From NCBI GenBank assembly GCA_964486645.1, contig CAZAOG010000168.1, positions 1 to 5,025 of the forward strand: a stretch of DNA of 5,025 bases, read 5' to 3'. The DNA is from GCA-002790365 sp964486645. GTDB lineage: Bacteria > Bacteroidota > Ignavibacteria > Ignavibacteriales > Ignavibacteriaceae. A program made the position numbers and the translations under genes. Shown one piece after another: positions 1 to 5,025 of this stretch. How positions within the stretch are numbered: the first letter of the stretch is position 1; every line of letters begins with the position of its first letter. The notes under the pieces are model-generated. The model was not told the origin of the DNA. It did not search any database and was given only the letters and a program-made list of their open reading frames with translations.

Positions 1-92
1 AGGAGTCGAAGCTTAATAACCCCGTGCGAAGCTCGGGGATAGAAAAAACAATATGCGAATGAACTACGAAGTAGTTCAATTTATTCCATTTC
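1..92. repeat. Hairpin pair 1, REP-like, left edge of window
   Basis: Two hairpins sit 21 bases apart. The first (20-38) pairs ccccg with cgggg, has one T:T mismatch, then a gc/gc step, and closes on a GAA loop; its core GCGAAGC is a sequence known to form an unusually stable DNA mini-hairpin. The second (60-78) is a perfect 8-bp stem, tgaactac with gtagttca, also closed by GAA. Reading outward, hairpin 1 on the minus strand and hairpin 2 on the plus strand are both followed by TTATT, four other bases, then TTC (minus strand 19 to 8; plus strand 81-92), so the pair looks head-to-head. Neither hairpin has a following T-run, so they are not classical terminators. I infer a REP/REPIN-type palindromic repeat; the unit may continue left of the window. 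Confidence 0.5.
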
Positions 93-298
93 TAATAGTT
101 CTTTTTATGAAAGAATACATGCTATCCGACTATTGAACTAAAGTTTTTCCGGAACATCAAAATATTATCTGCCAATTATAATTTGATAAATAATTCCGCA
201 TAACAATCTGCATTTTCAAATCTTTTTATAATATCTTTAAATTATAATTATTAAAATTTTAGGTTATGTTTAAGAATATTATACTAAGTTCTACAATA
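93..298. other. AT-rich intergenic stretch, no gene seen
   Basis: No open frame of useful length and no tRNA-like or recognised RNA structure is visible here. The stretch is very AT-rich. The perfect 10-bp palindrome AATTATAATT occurs twice, at 174-183 and 240-249, 66 bases apart. The hexamer gaacta or its complement tagttc, which forms the stem of the hairpin at 60-78, recurs at 96-101 and 135-140. A short palindrome, ttccggaa, lies at 147-154. A promoter for the downstream genes is expected somewhere in 93-467, but I found no good match to the Bacteroidota -33/-7 pattern (TTTG, then TAnnTTTG about 20 bases later). Confidence 0.6.
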
Positions 299-395
299 GA
301 ATATGAATTTGATTAACCCCACGTATTAACGTGAAGAGGAATTGTTATCGCACAGTCACCGGTCTAAAAGACCGGAGCTATTCAAATAAATATTT
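299..395. repeat. Hairpin pair 2 with inverted flanks, REPIN-like unit
   Basis: Two hairpins lie 25 bases apart: cacgt/acgtg with an ATTA loop (320-333), and a perfect 7-bp GC-rich stem ccggtct/agaccgg with an AAA loop (359-375). The sequence outside them is an imperfect inverted repeat. The left flank 299-318 and the reverse complement of 376-395 agree at 14 of 20 positions by my hand alignment, including shared AATAT and ATTTGA blocks. The arrangement of flank, hairpin, spacer, hairpin and inverted flank matches the REPIN form of REP repeats, which are mobilised in trans by REP-associated tyrosine transposases. No transposase is in the window. The unit ends 72 bases before the first gene, so it may lie within that gene's leader and act on its mRNA. 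The T-poor sequence after it argues against an intrinsic terminator. Confidence 0.5.
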
Positions 396-452
396 TAAAA
401 CTTTCTGAGTAATTAAGTATTTAACATTATTCTAAAACACAACCAAAATTTA

Positions 453-460
453 TAAGGAGT
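453..460 (+). promoter_or_regulatory. Strong Shine-Dalgarno for the TTG-start gene
   Basis: The sequence taaggagt contains AGGAG, a good match to the 3' end of 16S rRNA, and ends 7 bases before the TTG at 468. Its first three bases (453-455) are also an in-frame TAA stop, so no start farther upstream is possible. It is the only clear Shine-Dalgarno sequence in the window; the other four genes have AT-rich leaders or follow their neighbour too closely to carry one. Confidence 0.8.
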
Positions 461-467
461 AAGAAAA

Positions 468-1364
468 TTGAAAGTATTTATTACCGGAGCTACCGGATAT
501 ATCGGGTTTAACGTTGCCAAAAAATTCAGAGCCAACGGACATGTTGTTTACGGTCTTACAAGAAATGAGAATAAAAAAGACAAATTATTCGGAGCAGAAA
601 TTATTCCGGTAATAGGTAATATGTCCAACCCTCATTCTTTTTTGCCTGCGGCTGAAAAGAGCGACTTAATTATCCACGCGGCTGCGGATTATTCGGATAA
701 GTCCGTTGAATTGGATAATAATTTGGTTGATGTAATTTGTTCAATACAAAACGGCGGGAAGAAGAAAACTTTTATTTATACAAGCGGGTGCTGGGTTTAC
801 GGAAATACCGACGGTGTTGCAGACGAAAATGCAAAATTAAAACCTGCCAAAAAAGTTGAATGGAGACACGATGTTGAAGAGAAAGTAATAAACTCGGATA
901 ACGTAAACGGAATTGTGATTCGTCCGGGTTGTGTTTACGGTCAAGGGGGAAGTCTTACAAACATTTGGTTTAACCAAGCCGTAAATGAAAATAAATTAAA
1001 TGTTATCGGCAACGGAAAAAACCGCTGGGCAATGATTCACGTTGAGGATTTGGCGGAGTTTTACTACAAAGCATATAAAAGTAATTGTTTTAAAGAATAT
1101 TTTAACGCCGTCGACAATTCGCATTTGTCGATAAATGAAATGGTAGAAGCAATCGCGGAAGTTACCCGTTACAGCGGTGAGATTGATTATTACTCTGTGG
1201 AAGAAGGCGAAAAGATATTGGGATTACTTGCCGAGCCGCTTGCATTCGATCAGCAATTGGACAACACCAAAGCCAAAGAAAAATTGAACTGGCATCCCAA
1301 ATTCAAAAGCTTTGTTGAAGATGTTGAGATTTATTTTAATTCTTGGAAAAGTTCAAATAAGTAG
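468..1364 (+). CDS. Atypical NAD(P)-dependent epimerase/dehydratase family protein (SDR superfamily)
   Basis: This is a 298-residue Rossmann-fold protein of the short-chain dehydrogenase/reductase superfamily, probably cytosolic. The dinucleotide-binding motif GATGYIG is at residues 7-13. Further family landmarks are HAAA (70-73), YTSGCWVYG (104-112), IRPGCVYGQGG (151-161) and a substrate-side segment RWAMIHVEDLAEFY (186-199). The classical YxxxK catalytic pair is absent: at the expected distance after S106 the sequence reads EWRHDVEE (131-138), with Trp132 and Val136 where Tyr and Lys would stand. I recall WR at this place in an atypical SDR subfamily, so this is probably a family trait and not damage. 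The reaction and substrate are unknown, and a sugar-nucleotide epimerase role should not be assumed. The TTG start is supported by the AAGGAGT seven bases upstream, the stop at 453-455, and the glycine motif right after the start; the next in-frame Met (residue 52) would remove that motif. Confidence 0.88.
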   Translation: MKVFITGATGYIGFNVAKKFRANGHVVYGLTRNENKKDKLFGAEIIPVIGNMSNPHSFLPAAEKSDLIIHAAADYSDKSVELDNNLVDVICSIQNGGKKKTFIYTSGCWVYGNTDGVADENAKLKPAKKVEWRHDVEEKVINSDNVNGIVIRPGCVYGQGGSLTNIWFNQAVNENKLNVIGNGKNRWAMIHVEDLAEFYYKAYKSNCFKEYFNAVDNSHLSINEMVEAIAEVTRYSGEIDYYSVEEGEKILGLLAEPLAFDQQLDNTKAKEKLNWHPKFKSFVEDVEIYFNSWKSSNK

Positions 1365-1748
1365 ATGAATTATAAACTAAAAATATCGCATGTTTTTATT
1401 TTTGTGTTTTTTGTTTCCAATACGTTTTCGCAAAAGAAATTTGATCCTTGGAACAAGCTCGTTGAAGAGAATCGTTGCAAAGTATCTTTTATATTTTACG
1501 GCAAGGCTGATAATTACAACAACGGAATTGTAATAAAAATAGAAAACGAGAATAAATTCAAGATTGGATACAGATTTACAATAATTGCAAAAACGGAAAA
1601 GATAAAAAAAGAAAAAACTTTTACCGGTGAACTTAAAGCCGATGAAATGATAACGGGAAGTAATAATAATCTGTTTTGGATTCCCGAATTGAATGGAGCA
1701 GCCATAACCGAAGTCGGAATTAAAAAATGGAAGTTCATTAAAAAATAA
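1365..1748 (+). CDS. Small secreted protein of unknown function
   Basis: I do not recognise this 127-residue protein. Residues 1-22 look like a signal peptide: Asn-Tyr-Lys-Leu-Lys, then a hydrophobic stretch (about 9-19), then NTFS with likely cleavage before Gln23, a pattern common in Bacteroidota. There is no lipobox cysteine, so it is probably a soluble periplasmic or exported protein of about 105 residues. The mature part begins KKFDPW, has one cysteine (Cys38, so no internal disulfide), and alternates hydrophobic and polar residues from about 53 to 125 in a way that suggests a small beta-sandwich. A distinctive LFWIPELNG lies at 103-111. It is lysine-rich and probably basic. The ATG follows the previous TAG with no gap, which suggests translational coupling, and no ribosome binding site is evident. 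Signal peptide, plausible length and tight packing support a real gene over the antisense frames across it. Confidence 0.8.
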   Translation: MNYKLKISHVFIFVFFVSNTFSQKKFDPWNKLVEENRCKVSFIFYGKADNYNNGIVIKIENENKFKIGYRFTIIAKTEKIKKEKTFTGELKADEMITGSNNNLFWIPELNGAAITEVGIKKWKFIKK

Positions 1749-1756
1749 ATAATTGA

Positions 1757-2701
1757 ATGCAAAACATAATCCTTACCGCACAAATAGTTGCCCCTGTTTT
1801 TTTAATTATCGCTTTAGGGTATCTGTTAAAAAAGACTTCGGTTATCAATGAAAAATTTGTTACCGTTACTTCTAAATTTGTTTTTAACGTTTCGCTGCCT
1901 GCTTTAATATTTTTCAACATTTCTAAAATTGATTTAACCGCTACTTTGGATGTTAAGGAAATTGTCTTTATATATTTGACAACTATTTTCGCTTACGGAG
2001 TTATTTGGGTTATTTCGGGACTGTTTATAAAAGACGGTAAAAATTTAGGTGTATTTATTCAGGGCGGTTACAGAAGTAATTTTGCCATCGTGGGGTTTGC
2101 GGTAATATCAAGTTTTTACGGTAACGAAGCCTTGGGGAAATCTTCACTTATATTAGCCTTTATTCTTCCTCTTTATAATATCCTTGCGGTTATCGCTTTA
2201 ACCGTTCCGTTAAGGAAGGAAAAATCATTAAATTTTAAAACGACTTTAATTGAAATAATTACCAACCCTCTTATACTTTCTGTAATTGCCGCATTGCCGT
2301 TCTCATATTTTAAAATTTCAATTCATCCCGTAATTACAAACACAGGCGGCTATTTATCGGCAATCGCTCTTCCTCTTGCTTTGGTAGGCATTGGAGCTAA
2401 TCTAAATCTTAAGGAGATTAAGGAAGCTTCCTTTTACGCATTCGCTTCCTCTTCGGTTAAGTTAATTTTAATGCCTTTAATCGGGACTTTCGTTGCTTAT
2501 GAGTTGGGATTCAGAAACCGGGAACTTGGAATTATTTTTATCTTGTTTGCTTGTCCTACCGCCATAGTAAGTTTTATAATGGCCGAGGCTATGGGAGGCA
2601 ACAGCAAACTTGCAGGTAATATAGTTTTAATAACCACGCTCGGTTCAATTATTACAATTACAATCGGATTATTTTTGTTAAAAGAATTCGCTTTAATCTA
2701 A
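1757..2701 (+). CDS. AEC-family permease (auxin efflux carrier family)
   Basis: This is a 314-residue integral membrane protein, the usual length for bacterial AEC transporters, with about ten hydrophobic segments (roughly 5-24, 38-56, 68-90, 98-120, 128-150, 163-185, 197-217, 226-248, 258-277 and 286-308). Family landmarks are SLPALIF (46-52) in the second helix, RSNFAIVGFA (106-115) in the fourth, NPLI (170-173), PLALVGIG (206-213) and ACPTAIVSF (265-273). Bacterial AEC members move small organic acids or amino-acid-like compounds, and some are related in fold to bile-acid/sodium symporters. The substrate cannot be read from sequence. Its position just before lysC-lysA makes export or import of an amino acid or dicarboxylate a reasonable but untested guess. 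The ATG lies 8 bases after the previous stop, without a clear ribosome binding site. The protein looks complete. Confidence 0.92.
   Translation: MQNIILTAQIVAPVFLIIALGYLLKKTSVINEKFVTVTSKFVFNVSLPALIFFNISKIDLTATLDVKEIVFIYLTTIFAYGVIWVISGLFIKDGKNLGVFIQGGYRSNFAIVGFAVISSFYGNEALGKSSLILAFILPLYNILAVIALTVPLRKEKSLNFKTTLIEIITNPLILSVIAALPFSYFKISIHPVITNTGGYLSAIALPLALVGIGANLNLKEIKEASFYAFASSSVKLILMPLIGTFVAYELGFRNRELGIIFILFACPTAIVSFIMAEAMGGNSKLAGNIVLITTLGSIITITIGLFLLKEFALI
2670..2677 (+). promoter_or_regulatory. Possible Bacteroidota -7 box for lysC-lysA
   Basis: TATTTTTG matches the Bacteroidota -7 consensus TAnnTTTG. It lies at the 3' end of the permease gene, 72 bases before the lysC start, where a promoter for a lysC-lysA subunit would be expected ahead of the 47-base gap. 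There is no good -33 TTTG at the usual distance; the nearest resemblance is ttca at 2644-2647. The same octamer also occurs at 1397-1404 inside a coding region, so a chance match is quite possible. Confidence 0.22.
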
Positions 2702-2748
2702 AATTCTTTATCTTTTCTAATTAAAATATTTAATAAAATTAATTTCAG

Positions 2749-4056
2749 ATGAAAATATTAAAATTCGGCGGAACGTCCATCGGCAGCACCGAAAGGATGA
2801 AAGAAGTTGCAAAACTGATAGATAATAACGAAGAAAAAATAGTTGTACTCTCCGCTATGAGCGGCACTACAAACACCCTGCATGAAATAACTAAAGAATT
2901 AGAAGATAAACAAATCGTCTCTTCAAACGATATTATTTCAAGCCTTGAGGATAACTATAAAAGTGTTGTAAAAAAGTTATTTAACAGCGAAGAATATTTA
3001 AGTATCGGTAACGACTTGATAAAGCATCATTTCGATTATCTTCGTTCTTTTTTGAGCGGTGATTTTTCCCATAAAGAAAAAAGGAAAATACTTGCGCAGG
3101 GAGAGTTGATTTCTTCGGCGTTATTTTTCAATTATTTATCGGAACAAAAAATTGATGCCGAACTTATTCCGGCACTTAATTTTATGAGGATCGATAATAA
3201 TTTAGAGCCGGATAATTATTACATAAAAGAAAATCTAAAAAGGGAATTAAGTCGGTTTCCGGAAACAAAAATATTTATAACCCAGGGTTATATTTGCAGA
3301 AATATGTTCGGAGAAATCGATAACTTAAAAAGAGGCGGAAGCGATTATTCGGCTTCGATAATAGGGCGGGCGGTTAAAGCCGACGAAATTCAAATATGGA
3401 CCGACGTCAGCGGCTTCCACTCCAGCGACCCCAGGATCGTTAAAAATACAAAACCAATCTCCCAACTTTCATTCGATGAAGCAGCCGAACTTGCGTATTT
3501 CGGGGCAAAAATTCTTCACCCTTCAAGCGTGCTGCCCGCAAAACTGGCAAATATTCCGGTTCGATTAAAGAATACGCTTCACCCTGCCGACCCGGGAACT
3601 TTGATCACTTCTAAACCCTTGGGTAAAGGCATTAAAGCCGCCGCCGCTAAAGACGGAATAACGGCTATAAAAATTAAATCCGGCAGAATGCTTCTTGCTT
3701 ACGGATTTATTAGAAAAGTTTTTGAGGTTTTCGAAAGGTACAAAACCTCTATTGATATGACTACCACATCCGAAATTGCCGTTTCGGTTACAATTGACGA
3801 CGATACTTTTTTAAAAGATATTGTTAAGGATTTGGAATTGTACGGCGACGTGGAAGTTAATAAAAATATGACAATCGTTTGTGTCGTAGGCGATAATATA
3901 TTGGAACAAAAAGGATACATCAATCAAGTTTTCGATTCGCTTAAAAATTTTTCCATAAGAATGATTTCATACGGAGGAAGCAGACACAATATTTCTATTC
4001 TTATAAATTCGGAAGACAAAAAAGAAGTACTTATAGCCTTAAACAACTTGATCTGA
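2749..4056 (+). CDS. lysC: Aspartate kinase (aspartokinase), monofunctional
   Basis: This cytosolic enzyme phosphorylates L-aspartate to 4-phospho-L-aspartate with ATP, the first step towards lysine/diaminopimelate, threonine and methionine. The amino acid kinase domain covers about 1-285: KFGGTS (5-10, with Lys5), MSGTTNTL (37-44), GELISS (118-123, with Glu119), RGGSDYSA (195-202), WTDVSGFHSSDPR (217-229) and FGAKILHP (251-258). Two ACT domains follow, about 304-370 and 374-435. The first has FEVF and SIDMTTTSE (334-342), the second RMISYGG (404-410). At 435 residues it has the length of a monofunctional kinase with no homoserine dehydrogenase fused on. Most positions aligned to the E. coli LysC lysine site are kept, so lysine feedback is likely. 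The ATG directly precedes the KFGGTS strand, so the start is secure, although aatttcag just before it is a poor ribosome binding site. lysA follows after 5 bases. Confidence 0.96.
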   Translation: MKILKFGGTSIGSTERMKEVAKLIDNNEEKIVVLSAMSGTTNTLHEITKELEDKQIVSSNDIISSLEDNYKSVVKKLFNSEEYLSIGNDLIKHHFDYLRSFLSGDFSHKEKRKILAQGELISSALFFNYLSEQKIDAELIPALNFMRIDNNLEPDNYYIKENLKRELSRFPETKIFITQGYICRNMFGEIDNLKRGGSDYSASIIGRAVKADEIQIWTDVSGFHSSDPRIVKNTKPISQLSFDEAAELAYFGAKILHPSSVLPAKLANIPVRLKNTLHPADPGTLITSKPLGKGIKAAAAKDGITAIKIKSGRMLLAYGFIRKVFEVFERYKTSIDMTTTSEIAVSVTIDDDTFLKDIVKDLELYGDVEVNKNMTIVCVVGDNILEQKGYINQVFDSLKNFSIRMISYGGSRHNISILINSEDKKEVLIALNNLI

Positions 4057-4061
4057 ATTAA

Positions 4062-5025
4062 ATGTTTAACAAAAAACCGATAAATAAATTTTTCTCTCTT
4101 GCTACACCGTTTTATTATTATGATTTGACTCTTTTAGAGAAAACAATTGATGAATTAAAAGCAAATACTAATAATGATAAATTTAAAATTCATTACGCCG
4201 TTAAAGCCAATTCGAATACAAGAATTTTAAGTATTATTAAAAATAAGGGATTGGGTGCTGACTGCGTGAGCGGAAACGAAATTTCAAAAGCACTTCAAGT
4301 GGGTTTTATTCCCGATGATATCGTATTTGCAGGAGTCGGAAAAAACGATAAAGAAATATTAACGGGAATTGATTCGAACATTTCTTGTTTTAACTGTGAA
4401 TCGTTTCAGGAATTGCAAACAATAAATGAATTGGCGAAAACAAAAAACAAGATTGTAAATGTAGCGCTGAGAATAAATCCGAACATCGACGCGAAAACAC
4501 ACCACTACATTACAACCGGATTGAATGAAAATAAATTCGGCATTTCCAAAAACGAATTGAACGAGATAATCGATAATCTGGATTCTTTTACCAATTTAAA
4601 AATATCCGGACTACACTTTCACATCGGTTCTCAGATAACAAACTTTGAAGTCTTCAAAAGCTTGTGTCTGCGAATAAACGAAATGCAGAAATGGTTTTTA
4701 GACCGGGGAATTTCATTCGAACATATTAATGCAGGAGGCGGACTCGGTGTGGAATATGCAAATGTTGATGAAAATCCGTTGCCCGATTTTAAGTCTTATT
4801 TTAAAGTGTTTAACGAGTTTTTGGAAATCCGCGCCCGCCAAACCATACACTTTGAATTAGGCAGATCTATTGTTGCTAATTGCGGCTCTCTTATTTCCAA
4901 AGTTCTTTACTTAAAAAAAGGTGATTCTAAAAAATTTGTTGTAATTGATGCCGGAATGACCGAACTTATTCGTCCCGCGCTTTACCAATCGTATCATAAA
5001 ATTGAAAATTTAACCTCCGGCGGCG
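4062..5025 (+). CDS. lysA: Diaminopimelate decarboxylase, C-terminus cut by window edge
   Basis: This PLP-dependent enzyme removes CO2 from meso-2,6-diaminopimelate to give L-lysine, the last step of the pathway. I translated 321 residues from the ATG five bases after the lysC stop. Fold-type III landmarks are ATPFYYYD (14-21), HYAVKAN (44-50, with the PLP-binding Lys48), KFGI (158-161), HFHIGSQ (185-191), the phosphate-binding GGGLG (225-229), ELGRSIVANCG (265-275) and DAGMTELIRPALY (296-308). The usual EPGR reads ELGR here, which I recall as normal in Bacteroidota. DAGMTELIRPALY separates it from ornithine/arginine decarboxylases and fits LysA. The missing part, about 60-70 residues judged from related enzymes, should include the C-E-x-x-D active-site motif supplied to the partner subunit of the dimer. 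Tight linkage to lysC suggests co-transcription. The truncation is due only to the window end; no frameshift is seen. Confidence 0.95.
   Translation, partial: MFNKKPINKFFSLATPFYYYDLTLLEKTIDELKANTNNDKFKIHYAVKANSNTRILSIIKNKGLGADCVSGNEISKALQVGFIPDDIVFAGVGKNDKEILTGIDSNISCFNCESFQELQTINELAKTKNKIVNVALRINPNIDAKTHHYITTGLNENKFGISKNELNEIIDNLDSFTNLKISGLHFHIGSQITNFEVFKSLCLRINEMQKWFLDRGISFEHINAGGGLGVEYANVDENPLPDFKSYFKVFNEFLEIRARQTIHFELGRSIVANCGSLISKVLYLKKGDSKKFVVIDAGMTELIRPALYQSYHKIENLTSGG

Noticed and set aside
1..62. Two plus-strand frames are open from the left edge, ending at 40-42 and 60-62, possibly the tail of an upstream gene.
   Set aside because: They are only 13 and 19 codons long, run through the hairpin at 20-38, and show no recognisable protein signature. 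The window does not allow a decision.
226..247. Inverted repeat ttataat/attataa with an 8-base spacer.
   Set aside because: It contains only A:T pairs in a very AT-rich stretch, so it is weak and expected by chance.
177..248. TATAAT hexamers at 177-182, 227-232 and 243-248 as -10 boxes.
   Set aside because: No paired TTGACA-like element was seen, the likely host phylum uses a different promoter consensus, and such hexamers are frequent in AT-rich DNA.
304..311. TGAATTTG as a -7 promoter box for the first gene.
   Set aside because: It differs from TAnnTTTG at the second base, has no TTTG at the -33 distance, and falls in the flank of the hairpin pair.
359..375. Intrinsic terminator at the GC-rich hairpin.
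   Set aside because: The 7-bp stem is followed by agctattcaaat and not by a T-run on the plus strand; on the minus strand it is followed by tgactgtgcg.
320..467. Leader riboswitch, for example a lysine riboswitch, upstream of the gene cluster.
   Set aside because: Only two small hairpins are present, with none of the conserved multi-helix junction sequences of the lysine class, and the first downstream gene is not a lysine gene.
1514..1920. Two minus-strand open frames (1514-1783 and 1738-1920).
   Set aside because: They lie antisense to the secreted protein and the permease genes, overlap each other, and have no family features. Hydrophobic content is expected when reading antisense to AT-rich coding sequence.
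3699..3923. Minus-strand open frame of 74 codons inside lysC.
   Set aside because: It is a shadow of the conserved ACT-domain coding region and has no motifs of its own.

Overview
The window is a low-GC, bacterial stretch with five co-directional genes on the plus strand, preceded by about 467 bases without a gene. Three things suggest the phylum Bacteroidota, possibly a Bacteroidales-like anaerobe. The aspartate kinase has the sequence style I associate with that phylum (RMISYGG in the second ACT domain, RGGSDYSA, WTDVSGFHSSDPRIV). It is directly followed by a lysA whose motifs include the variant ELGR. The small secreted protein has a signal peptide ending ...TFS-Q, and four of the five genes lack a clear Shine-Dalgarno sequence. 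This assignment comes from recalled family features, not from a search.

Layout: positions 1-467 hold no convincing gene. This region carries two pairs of hairpins: one at 20-38 and 60-78 with GAA triloops, the other at 320-333 and 359-375. Imperfect inverted flanks surround at least the second pair, which resembles REP/REPIN-type intergenic palindromic repeats. A gene for an atypical short-chain dehydrogenase/reductase family protein follows (468-1364, TTG start with a strong ribosome binding site). Next come a small secreted protein of unknown function (1365-1748, starting on the base after the previous stop), an AEC-family permease (1757-2701), aspartate kinase lysC (2749-4056), and diaminopimelate decarboxylase lysA (4062 to the window end, cut off).

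The gaps between genes are 0, 8, 47 and 5 bases and contain no terminator-like hairpin, so all five could lie on one transcript. The 47-base gap before lysC is the natural place for a second promoter, and a -7-like box lies 72 bases before lysC. LysC and LysA catalyse the first and last steps of lysine synthesis by the diaminopimelate route. The AEC permease may move a related metabolite, but nothing in the sequence fixes its substrate. The first two genes have no visible link to lysine.

The coding part looks ordinary. The unexplained structure is in the upstream region, where the paired hairpins are the best candidate for something worth following. I see no convincing sign of a new multi-gene system.
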